A DNA stretch of 24,295 nt from Thiotrichales bacterium (GTDB lineage: Bacteria; Pseudomonadota; Gammaproteobacteria; Francisellales; CACEW01): the NCBI GenBank assembly GCA_947476405.1, contig CANJQG010000026.1:1-24295 (forward strand). The letters are read 5' to 3'. The translations under genes and the position numbers were made by a program. The notes under the pieces are model-generated. The model saw nothing but the letters and a program-made list of their open reading frames with translations, was not told the origin of the DNA and ran no database searches. Below, one piece after another: positions 1-6,605 of the stretch (position 1 is the first letter of the stretch; every line of letters starts with the position of its first letter).

Positions 1-8
1 AATATTTA

Positions 9-98
9 CTAACTGAGATCAAGTTCGCCACGACAGATGCCGCTTTGCTTAAGCTTTTGCCACATCATGCCAAGTTGGATCTCAATCTGGATTTGCAT
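9..98 (-). CDS. Tiny ORF in phage remnant, unknown function
   Basis: A 29-codon ATG-to-TAG reading frame lies in the same phase as, and just after, the small ORF at 114-209. The encoded peptide is amphipathic (it opens MQIQIEIQLGMMWQKLKQSG). I see no good ribosome binding site directly before the ATG, and I recognise no family. It may be a real small phage gene or the decayed tail of something longer. The only support is its position behind the helicase fragment. Confidence 0.2.
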   Translation of the reverse strand: MQIQIEIQLGMMWQKLKQSGICRGELDLS

Positions 99-113
99 TA
101 TAAGGTCAAGCCC

Positions 114-209
114 TCAGGCTGAGTAGATGCGGTTGTTTGAACGCATACGCTTAAATTCTTTCAGATTTTCTTGTTGCTGCGGCGCGGCGGTAGTTTTTTC
201 TTTACTCAT
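114..209 (-). CDS. Small phage-type ORF downstream of helicase fragment
   Basis: A 31-residue ORF begins MSKEKTTAAPQQQ and is rich in Lys, Gln and Arg. An AGGAGG ribosome binding site eight bases before the ATG lies inside the last codons of the helicase fragment, so the two were probably translationally coupled in the parent phage. The basic, polar composition with no membrane segment would fit a small nucleic-acid-associated protein, but I recognise no family. Its existence rests on the strong ribosome binding site and gene order. Confidence 0.4.
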   Translation of the reverse strand: MSKEKTTAAPQQQENLKEFKRMRSNNRIYSA

Positions 210-212
210 TGC

Positions 213-443
213 TTATTCCTCCTTGGGTATGTACAAAAATGGGTGATTGAGATCCTCTAAGTATTGATAGCTCTCGACATCGAAGAACAGAGCGACCTTG
301 CCCTCAAAATCGCCATTGCGTTGCTTGTCACAACTCCAGAGGCAATCATGTTGACCCGGCTTTTTGTCCTTATTGCGCCAAACGCTAAAGCAATTATCTG
401 CCAGGTCTGTGATAGCGCCTGAACCCTTGACATCAAGCTTACC
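213..443 (-). pseudogene. C-terminal fragment of phage DnaB-like replicative helicase
   Basis: The minus-strand frame carries the end of a DnaB/Twinkle-type phage helicase. The segment KLDVKGSGAITDLADN, then SVWRNK, CDKQRNGDFEGK and the final FFDVESYQYLE match the last strands of the RecA-like core, where such helicases read 'V.GSGAI.D.AD...VWRNK' and 'KQRNG..EG'. The stop codon is intact but everything upstream (Walker A, Walker B) is missing. The open frame continues to 491, but those first 16 codons are antisense of the transposase next door, so helicase homology ends near 443. This is a broken gene left from a prophage and cannot be active. The family call is by recognised motifs. Confidence 0.65.
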
Positions 444-890
444 CGAGACCGGGCTGACTGTGAGAATGTCTTTGATGAAATGAAGAACCAATGGGGCTGG
501 GCCGGCTTTACGACACAGGATATGAAGCGTTGCCGCCTGATGGCAAAAACCATCGCCTTAATTTATAACTGGTGGAGTTTGTTTGTGCGTTTGTCTGAGC
601 CGACCTATCACTTGGAGGCCATCACCTCACGGCCTCTCTTATTGCATGCGGTGGCTAAACAAACCAGTCACAGCGGTCAGACCCGCGTAACGATCACCAG
701 TACCCATGGAAAACGAGAGACTGTAGAACGTCTGCTAGCGAGAGTAGTCGCCTTCTTCGAGGAATTGAAGTCTGCTGCGGAGCAGTTGACCGGGGAGCAG
801 CGCTGGTTACGGATTTTAAGCAAAGCAATGGAGGGATATTTGAGAGGACGCTTGTTAAAACCGCCTGATTTTTTAACAGCGCCTGCATAG
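444..890 (+). pseudogene. C-terminal fragment of IS1380-family transposase
   Basis: The frame opens RDRADCENVFDEMKNQWGWA and continues FTTQDMKRCRLMAKTIALIYNWWSLFVRL, then EAITSRPLLLHAVA. This is the hallmark C-terminal part of IS1380-type DDE transposases, including the last catalytic Glu in the 'RADCEN..DELK' segment. About the last 148 residues remain. The N-terminal two thirds, with the other two catalytic Asp residues, are gone, and the sequence just before 444 belongs to the antisense helicase fragment. An ATG at 480 opens the apparent ORF but is not the native start. It is a dead insertion-sequence remnant. I could not identify terminal inverted repeats. Confidence 0.75.
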
Positions 891-946
891 ACAAAAAAAT
901 ATGACACATTGACGGAAATTAGGTGGCTAAATATTGGCTGCTTTAG

Positions 947-1120
947 CCTGCGATCAACTGCCAAATGCCGTTTTTAGGTTTATTCAAAAGTTCGGAACTA
1001 GAGGAAAAGAGGCGGATTATCACAATTTTGTTTCCGAACTTGGAAATGGATGCTGAAAAGCTTGTATTTACGCCGCGTAGACCGTTCGATATGTTCTTAA
1101 ACATACCGCAACGTCACGAA
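947..1120 (+). pseudogene. Probable C-terminal fragment of large serine recombinase
   Basis: The plus-strand frame carries FKSSELEEKRRIITILFPN, then LEMDAEKLVFTPRRPFDMF. This resembles the extreme C-terminus of large serine recombinases, where a 'EKR.ll..lF.Nl..dg..L...l..PFD' pattern follows the coiled coil. The catalytic N-terminal domain, zinc ribbon and coiled coil are absent. The open frame starts after a stop at 944 and runs past 1120 into the tRNA gene, where its translation (EWLPELDSNQRPND) is antisense tRNA and not protein. The position against the tRNA 3' end fits the integrase end of an element integrated there. The family call is from pattern memory only. Confidence 0.5.
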
Positions 1121-1196
1121 TGGCTCCCCGAGTTGGACTCGAACCAACGACCCAATGATTAACAGTCATTTGCTCTACCGACTGAGCTATCGGGGA
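1121..1196 (-). tRNA. tRNA-Asn (anticodon GTT)
   Basis: The reverse complement folds as a 76-nt tRNA. The 7-bp acceptor stem is TCCCCGA with TCGGGGA, followed by discriminator G and an encoded CCA. The D arm reads AGCTCAGTCGGTAGAGC, the anticodon loop CTGTTAA gives GTT, and the T arm contains GGTTCGAGTCC. The 5' end is at 1196 and the CCA end at 1121. Its 3' side abuts phage and recombinase debris, which suggests past use as an integration site. Confidence 0.97.
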
Positions 1197-1209
1197 ATCA
1201 AGGATTGCA

Positions 1210-1238
1210 ATTTTAGCCAAATGCTTGACGACTGTCAA
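1210..1238 (-). promoter_or_regulatory. Promoter of tRNA-Asn
   Basis: On the minus strand a perfect -35 TTGACA (1233-1238) is separated by 17 bases from TAAAAT (1210-1215). Initiation would fall a few bases before the mature tRNA 5' end at 1196. Confidence 0.75.
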
Positions 1239-1456
1239 CACAATTATGTGAATAAATTTTGCTTTACTTAATTATTATTAAGAAACAAGGGGGGTTCAAT
1301 CGGAAAACGGACTCTGAGTGCGCCCCGATACCATGCTGAACACTATTAGAAACGGCATTATAAACTTAGGTTTAGGCTAAGCGCGACAGGCTCCTAGGCA
1401 ATGTTCCAAACTTCTGCTAAACTGAAGTCATCAAACTAAATTAAGCTCAAATCTAT

Positions 1457-2563
1457 ATGGCTGATTGTCCAATTGCTGAAATCGAATATGGGGAAGGTAT
1501 TCTGATAGGTAAGGGGGCCTGGATTGCACGTAAATTGGAGCACATGCCGCAGCAATTAATGGCCCTTCCGAGTATGGAATATGTGATTTCAGGCGCAGAA
1601 ATCACGGCGATGGATACCGCTGGAGCGTTGTATTTAAGTCATTTTTTTAAGCAGTTAACAGGGCAAAAAATTCACTATCGTCTTGAGGCATTTCGACCGG
1701 AATGGCTTGAACTCATTCGTTTGATTGCAGATCACCCGTCTGAGTCTGTCCCCTCAGCCCCTTCAAAATTGAGCGCAATTGCTTTGCTGGGCAAAGATAC
1801 CTTGGGGAACCTTCGTTACTTTTTTAATTATTTTAATTTTATTGGTCAGATCATTAGCTTATTTATTTCCATTGTGCGGCATCCGCATAAATTTCATTTT
1901 AAAACGATTGTCAATACAGCGGATCAAGCGGGGGCGCGTGCTTTGCCGATTGTGGGCTTGCTTTGTTTTTTAATTGGCGTAGTTTTAGCCTATCAACTTG
2001 GAATTCAACTCAAAACCTATGGGGCGAATATTTTGATTGTATTTTTGACGGGGGTCGCGATTTTGCGTGAGTTTGGCCCTTTGATTGCGGCGATTATTAT
2101 GGCGGGGCGGACCAGTTCTGCCTTTACGGCCGAAATTGGCAGCATGAAAGTCAATCAAGAAATAGATGCGCTTCAAGTGATGGGTTTATCGCCAATTGAA
2201 TTTTTAGTGATTCCGAAAGTGATTGCCATGCTGATTGTCTTCCCGCTTCTGATTTTTTGGGCGGATTTGTTTGGCGTTTTGGGTAGTATGTTGATGGCTA
2301 ATTTTAGTTTGGGTGTGGGATATCAGGCTTTTTTACATCAGTTTGTAAATACGGTCAATGTCGATCAATTTCTGATTGGTCTCAGTAAGGCGCCTATTTT
2401 TGCGCTGATTATTGTCTTAGTCGGCTGTTATCAAGGGTTCCAAGTTGAATATAGTGCAGACAGTATCGGTAAAAAAACGACGAAAAGTGTGGTGCAAGCG
2501 ATTTTTCTGATTATTATCGCAGATGCTTTGTTTTCCATCCTTTATGGTAATGTGGGGGCGTAA
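1457..2563 (+). CDS. mlaE: MlaE-family lipid ABC transporter permease with N-terminal STAS domain
   Basis: This is the inner-membrane permease of an MCE-type phospholipid transporter linking inner and outer membranes. Residues 1 to about 100 form a STAS-like domain with the typical segment ISGAEITAMDTAGALYL. The MlaE permease follows from about residue 120, with several hydrophobic helices and the conserved loop EFGPLIAAIIMAGRTSSAFTAEIGSMKVNQEIDAL (positions about 2068-2172). In Enterobacteria the STAS partner MlaB is a separate protein; here it is fused, and no mlaB follows. At 368 residues it is longer than plain MlaE (about 260), as expected for the fusion. It heads a four-gene operon, with mlaF starting 2 bases after its stop. 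The ATG at 1457 lacks a clear ribosome binding site, but the STAS fold needs this start. Confidence 0.93.
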   Translation: MADCPIAEIEYGEGILIGKGAWIARKLEHMPQQLMALPSMEYVISGAEITAMDTAGALYLSHFFKQLTGQKIHYRLEAFRPEWLELIRLIADHPSESVPSAPSKLSAIALLGKDTLGNLRYFFNYFNFIGQIISLFISIVRHPHKFHFKTIVNTADQAGARALPIVGLLCFLIGVVLAYQLGIQLKTYGANILIVFLTGVAILREFGPLIAAIIMAGRTSSAFTAEIGSMKVNQEIDALQVMGLSPIEFLVIPKVIAMLIVFPLLIFWADLFGVLGSMLMANFSLGVGYQAFLHQFVNTVNVDQFLIGLSKAPIFALIIVLVGCYQGFQVEYSADSIGKKTTKSVVQAIFLIIIADALFSILYGNVGA

Positions 2564-2565
2564 AC

Positions 2566-3297
2566 ATGGCAGAATCCATTATTGAAATTAAAGGGCTTTG
2601 CAATGTATTGGGTGGCGTCAGGGTGCATGATGATCTCAATTTTGAAATGCAGCGCGGTGAAATTATGGGCATTATTGGAGGGAGCGGTTCAGGTAAAACG
2701 ACTTTGCTTCGCAATATCTGGATGTTATTGGCGCCTACAAAAGGCAGTATTCGTTTGTTTGGCGAAGAAACAGTGGGTTGCAGTGAAAAACAGGCCTATC
2801 AATTGCGTCAGCGTTTTGGGGTTATGTTTCAGCAGGGCGCCCTGTTTAGTGGCTTGACTGTTTTAGAAAATGTGCTGTTCCCCTTGACTGAATTTGCGCA
2901 TTTAGATCCTGATTTTGCCCATGATCTGGCTTTGTTGAAAATCAAGTTGGTCGGTTTGCCAGTGACTGCAGCGCAAAAATTTCCAGCTGAATTGAGTGGA
3001 GGAATGATCAAGCGTGCTGCTGCTGCGCGGTCTTTAGCCTTGGATCCGGAATTGTTATTTTTAGATGAGCCAACCTCAGGATTGGATCCCAAAAGCAGTG
3101 CTGATTTTGACAGTTTGATTTTGGACTTGCGTGATATGTTGGGTTTAAGTATTGTGATTGTGACGCATGATGCCGCTTCTTTGCAAAGGCTGACGCATCG
3201 CGTGGCGTTTTTAGGGCAGGGGAAGGTGTTGGCTTGTGGTCCGGTGGATGAGGTCAGGCGTAATCCGAATCCCGTGATTCAGGATTATTTTTCATAG
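2566..3297 (+). CDS. mlaF: MlaF-type ABC transporter ATPase
   Basis: This is the cytoplasmic ATP-hydrolysing subunit that powers the MlaE permease. In the 243-residue protein the Walker A GGSGSGKT is at 38-45, the Q-loop Gln at about 89-90, the signature LSGGM at 143-147, Walker B LLFLDE at 163-168 followed by PTSGLDP, and the switch His at 201 (VTHD). The signature LSGGM, not LSGGQ, is characteristic of MlaF/Ttg2A ATPases. Two positions differ from common MlaF sequences (IWMLLAP after Walker A, MIKRAAAARSLA after the signature), but none is catalytic. It sits between the permease and the MCE protein with very short gaps, so the three are co-translated. Confidence 0.94.
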   Translation: MAESIIEIKGLCNVLGGVRVHDDLNFEMQRGEIMGIIGGSGSGKTTLLRNIWMLLAPTKGSIRLFGEETVGCSEKQAYQLRQRFGVMFQQGALFSGLTVLENVLFPLTEFAHLDPDFAHDLALLKIKLVGLPVTAAQKFPAELSGGMIKRAAAARSLALDPELLFLDEPTSGLDPKSSADFDSLILDLRDMLGLSIVIVTHDAASLQRLTHRVAFLGQGKVLACGPVDEVRRNPNPVIQDYFS

Positions 3298-3305
3298 GGG
3301 GTGCA

Positions 3306-4169
3306 ATGGATACGAAAGGGCATTATACAATTGTGGGGCTGATGGTCGTCTTTTTGGGCGCAGCCCTGATTGCGACAGTTGTTTGGCTGAGTGTTGGCTG
3401 GGATCGACCTGTTTATAATACCTTTTTGGTCTATATGGATCAATCTGTCAGCGGTTTGAGTATGGAAGCGCCGGTGCGTTTTAATGGGGTGACGGTGGGT
3501 TATGTAACGGAGATGGATTTGAATCCTAAAAATGCGCAAGAAGTGATTGTGACTTTAGCCATTAAAGAAGGTTCACCGATTACCACTAGCACGATTGCAA
3601 CGCTGACTTCTCAAGGGATTACAGGTATTGCTTATATTGATTTAAGTGCGAAGACACCCAATGCGCCCCTGATGAAAACGCGTGAATATCCGCCTTATCC
3701 TGTCATTCCCTCTGTGCCTTCTTTGATGGTGCAATTGAGTAGTATTGTAAAAGATGCTTCCGTGCAGTTTCATGGCGTGGCGGAATCCATGCAGTCGGTT
3801 TTAGATGCGCAAAATGCAGCGAATATTAAGCAGATTTTGATTAATTTGAATGTCATTGCCCAAAGTCTGGCAACCAATGAAACCCAGTTTAATCAGATGA
3901 TTCAGTCGAGTGCAAAGCTGATTAATAATGCTGCGGTCGCGAGTCAGCAATTGCCGGAATTACTTAAAAATCTGAATCAAAGTGCAATCAGTTTGAATCA
4001 AGCTGCAGGATTGGCGCGTGCGGGGATGATTCCAGCTGTTTCCTTGTTGAATCATTTAGATACGATCTCCGGAAATGTAGAAGTGTTTTCGGAAGAGCTT
4101 AAAAATAATCCAGCTATTTTAGTGCGTGGAAAAGCAGAAGGGCCATTAGGGCCGGGGGAGGAAAATTAA
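3306..4169 (+). CDS. mlaD: MCE-domain (MlaD-family) lipid transport protein
   Basis: This is a periplasmic lipid-binding ring protein anchored in the inner membrane. Of 287 residues, a single membrane helix spans about 8-30, and one MCE domain covers about 40-115 (VYMDQSVSGLSMEAPVRFNG, VGYVTEM, then ITTSTIATLTSQGITGIAYIDL). A long helical, Gln/Asn/Ser-rich tail follows (about 140-270), which could form a needle-like extension. The tail makes it longer than E. coli MlaD (183 residues) and closer to single-MCE proteins of other proteobacteria. A GGGGGTG run just before the ATG acts as ribosome binding site. It ends one base before the lipoprotein start. Confidence 0.92.
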   Translation: MDTKGHYTIVGLMVVFLGAALIATVVWLSVGWDRPVYNTFLVYMDQSVSGLSMEAPVRFNGVTVGYVTEMDLNPKNAQEVIVTLAIKEGSPITTSTIATLTSQGITGIAYIDLSAKTPNAPLMKTREYPPYPVIPSVPSLMVQLSSIVKDASVQFHGVAESMQSVLDAQNAANIKQILINLNVIAQSLATNETQFNQMIQSSAKLINNAAVASQQLPELLKNLNQSAISLNQAAGLARAGMIPAVSLLNHLDTISGNVEVFSEELKNNPAILVRGKAEGPLGPGEEN

Positions 4170-4170
4170 G

Positions 4171-4794
4171 ATGAAAGCAGTTTATTATGCAGGGGTGGTT
4201 TTTTTAAGTTTAAATTTAGGAGCCTGTTCATTTGGGCCGGTTGAAGAGGCGCATTCCAATACGTATATGCTGACGGATATCTCAATGCAGATTCCAGTCG
4301 CTCATCCTCAGGCTGCAACGCTGATGGTCATGCCCGTCACAGCAGTGCGTGGTTTTGATAGCACTGCAATGCGTTACCAAATGCGGCCTTATCAGCTTTC
4401 CTCTTTTGCACAAAATATGTGGATGGCACCGCCTGCAAATATGATCTCGCCTTTGTTGCTAAAAAGCCTGCAAAACAGCCATTTATTTCAAGCCGTCGTT
4501 TCAGGGCCATCGATGAATAATACCACCTATACGCTGAATGCCAAGCTTCTTGCACTGTATCAAGATTTCACCGTCAAGCCGAGTCAGATGGTATTGAGTT
4601 TGGAGCTGAGTTTTGGCAATAATCAAAATAATCAACTGGTCGCCGATCAAGTGATGACCGTGCGAGTCAATACGGCTGCTGAAACCCCCTATGCGGGTGT
4701 TCAGGCTGCCAATCAGGCTTTGAGTCAGAGTTTGGGTTATGTGACGCAGTTTGTGAGTTTGGCATTGATGCAATCGGCAGGGTCTGCTTTATAA
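4171..4794 (+). CDS. ABC-type transport auxiliary lipoprotein (PqiC/YmbA-like)
   Basis: This 207-residue predicted outer-membrane lipoprotein has a signal peptide (MKAVYYAGVVFLSLNLGAC) ending in lipobox LGAC with Cys19, and Ser at +2, which favours outer-membrane sorting. The rest has the PqiC/DUF330-type layout: TYMLTD near the start, a VRGFDSTAMRYQMRPYQLSSFAQNMW segment (around 4348-4425) and the alternating strands LNAKLLALYQDF. Known relatives partner with MCE proteins at the outer membrane. It closes the MCE operon, one base after mlaD, and takes the place where mlaC/mlaB would stand in E. coli. The family match is good by pattern; the exact partner protein is inferred. Confidence 0.85.
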   Translation: MKAVYYAGVVFLSLNLGACSFGPVEEAHSNTYMLTDISMQIPVAHPQAATLMVMPVTAVRGFDSTAMRYQMRPYQLSSFAQNMWMAPPANMISPLLLKSLQNSHLFQAVVSGPSMNNTTYTLNAKLLALYQDFTVKPSQMVLSLELSFGNNQNNQLVADQVMTVRVNTAAETPYAGVQAANQALSQSLGYVTQFVSLALMQSAGSAL

Positions 4795-4817
4795 GTGCTT
4801 CAAAATCAAAGCTTATA

Positions 4818-6311
4818 TTAAGATCGATAACTTAAGGTTTCTGAAATATGGGCCATTTCGATTTGAGGGGAATGATCCAAATCTGCAATCGTGCGGGCGA
4901 TGCGCATGAGGCGGTGTGTTGCACGGGGTGAGAGTTGCAGGTCCCGCATCGCAGAAAGCAGGATTTTTTGTTCGGGCGGTTTGAGGGCGGAATGTTCTTC
5001 CAGAGCTTTTCCTTTGAGTTGCGCATTGATGACGCCTTGACGTTGGAGTTGTGTTTGTCGACAGGCAACGACACGCTTTTGAATTTCAGCGCTGGTTTCA
5101 TTCGGTCGTGTTGGTTTTTCTAATAATGTTTCGTAGTCTATATCTCGCAAGCGTACATGGAGATCAATCCGATCTAAAAAAGGGCCGGAGAGTTTATTTT
5201 GGTAGCGGAGCACTTGTTCGGGCTTGCAGCGGCAAGTTCGGCGGGTCGAGCCCAAATAACCGCAAGGACAGGGGTTCATGGCTGCGATGAGTTGAAAGTC
5301 GGCAGGAAATTCGATTTGATCCCGAGCGCGGGAGAGGTGGATGACGCCTGTTTCTAAGGGTTCGCGCAGGACTTCTAAGACTTTTCGATCAAACTCTGGA
5401 AGTTCGTCTAAAAAAAGTACGCCTTTGTGTGCGAGGGAGATTTCGCCTGGCTTAGGAATGCTGCCGCCCCCCACTAAAGCCACGCCGGAGCTGGTGTGAT
5501 GCGGACGCCGAAAGGGCCGCTGATAAAAGGCTTGAGGGGAAATTTTGTGGCCGCGAATGGAATAAAGGCTGGCAGCTTCAATCGCCTCCGTATCCGTCAT
5601 CGGGGGGAGAATGCCGGGCAGTCTCGAGGCAAGCATGGTTTTGCCGGTTCCCGGAGGGCCTTGCATTAAAAGATGGTGCCCTCCTGCAGCTGCAATAATC
5701 AAGGCCCGTTTCGCATCGGTTTGCCCGATGATATCCGCAAGATCTTCTGCCTCGGGATCGGTATAAACAGGGGGCGGCTCATTCCAAAGCGGGATGGGAC
5801 AGTGGCCTTGCATGTGGGCGCAGACATCGAGTAAAGTTGAGGCAGGGTAAAGCTGAATACCCTGAATCAATCCGGCATCCTGACAATTGTAATAGGGCAG
5901 AACAGCGCTTTTTTGGGATTGGGCGCAAGCATAGGCAAAAGGCAAAGCCGCTTGAATGGGACGGATTTCGCCATTGAGGGCCAGTTCACCCGCAAATTCA
6001 TAATCTTCCAGAAGATGGCCTTTGATTTGCATGCTGGCAATTAAAATACCCAGCGCAATGGGGAGGTCAAAACGCCCGCCTTCTTTCGGAATATCTGCAG
6101 GCGCCAAATTGACGGTAATGCGCCCATCAGGAAATTCAAACTGACTATTTAAAATCGCGCTTCTGACACGTTCCCGACTTTCTTTAACGACGGTTTCAGG
6201 CAGCCCCACCATGGCAAAACAAGGGAGGCCATTCGAAAGATGCACTTCAACCGTGACTGGAATCGCTTGCATGCCCGATTGGACCCTTGTTTTGACGATG
6301 GCGAGATTCAT
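4818..6311 (-). CDS. comM: ComM/YifB Mg-chelatase-like AAA+ ATPase
   Basis: In naturally competent relatives ComM is a hexameric helicase that drives branch migration during integration of incoming DNA. The 497-residue protein has the expected full length. An N-terminal Lon-protease-like ChlI domain covers about 20-145, Walker A GPPGTGKT is at 218-225, Walker B GVLFLDELPEF lies about 70 residues later, and AAMNPCPCGYLG with CRC forms the Cys-rich loop of the family. The Mg-chelatase C-terminal domain ends with LSPRATHRLMRIARTIADL. Its ATG overlaps the stop of ubiK by 4 bases, so the two are co-translated. Presence of comM hints at natural competence but does not prove it. Confidence 0.93.
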   Translation of the reverse strand: MNLAIVKTRVQSGMQAIPVTVEVHLSNGLPCFAMVGLPETVVKESRERVRSAILNSQFEFPDGRITVNLAPADIPKEGGRFDLPIALGILIASMQIKGHLLEDYEFAGELALNGEIRPIQAALPFAYACAQSQKSAVLPYYNCQDAGLIQGIQLYPASTLLDVCAHMQGHCPIPLWNEPPPVYTDPEAEDLADIIGQTDAKRALIIAAAGGHHLLMQGPPGTGKTMLASRLPGILPPMTDTEAIEAASLYSIRGHKISPQAFYQRPFRRPHHTSSGVALVGGGSIPKPGEISLAHKGVLFLDELPEFDRKVLEVLREPLETGVIHLSRARDQIEFPADFQLIAAMNPCPCGYLGSTRRTCRCKPEQVLRYQNKLSGPFLDRIDLHVRLRDIDYETLLEKPTRPNETSAEIQKRVVACRQTQLQRQGVINAQLKGKALEEHSALKPPEQKILLSAMRDLQLSPRATHRLMRIARTIADLDHSPQIEMAHISETLSYRS

Positions 6312-6556
6312 TTTTTGTTTTTAGCCTCAAAGTCTTTTAAGCGCTGCTCTAATTCCACAACACGTGCTTGTAAATGTTCTAATAATTGAAGGTGATGTTG
6401 AATATCGGATTGGGTGACGATTTGACATTCCGACAGTATTTTTTCTATCACGGATTGAGCCTGCGTTTTGAAATCATCTTTGCATTGCTTAAATGATTCA
6501 GGAATGCAGTCGCTGACTTTGTTGACCAGCCGTTCTAGGGTTTCTTTGTCTAACAT
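6308..6556 (-). CDS. ubiK: UbiK (BMFP domain) ubiquinone biosynthesis accessory factor
   Basis: This small 82-residue helical protein matches UbiK/YqiC. It opens MLDKETLERLVNKVSDCIPE, passes a basic middle segment and ends in a leucine-heptad coiled coil (HHLQLLEHLQARVVELEQRL, then KDFEAK). UbiK assists the soluble Ubi complex in aerobic ubiquinone synthesis and binds lipid and UbiJ. A GGAG ribosome binding site lies 8 bases before the ATG. Lying directly before comM is a frequent gammaproteobacterial arrangement. A promoter directly upstream is listed separately. Confidence 0.88.
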   Translation of the reverse strand: MLDKETLERLVNKVSDCIPESFKQCKDDFKTQAQSVIEKILSECQIVTQSDIQHHLQLLEHLQARVVELEQRLKDFEAKNKK

Positions 6557-6576
6557 ATTTTTGCTCCTTTTGGGTT

Positions 6577-6605
6577 ATAATAAACACTGTGTTTTAAGAA
6601 GTCAA
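6577..6605 (-). promoter_or_regulatory. Promoter of ubiK-comM with palindromic spacer
   Basis: On the minus strand a -35 TTGACT (6600-6605) is 17 bases from -10 TATTAT (6577-6582). The spacer contains the inverted repeat AAACAC-T-GTGTTT (about 6582-6595), which could bind a regulator. The -35 lies inside the last codons of rarA. Confidence 0.6.

Noticed and set aside
444..491. Helicase N-terminal extension in the minus-strand ORF ending at 491
   Set aside because: These codons are antisense of the transposase RDRADCENVF segment, so they are not helicase.
1121..1162. Protein end EWLPELDSNQRPND in the plus-strand ORF that starts at 965
   Set aside because: It is the antisense translation of tRNA-Asn, a well-known false protein tail; only the part before 1120 can be recombinase.
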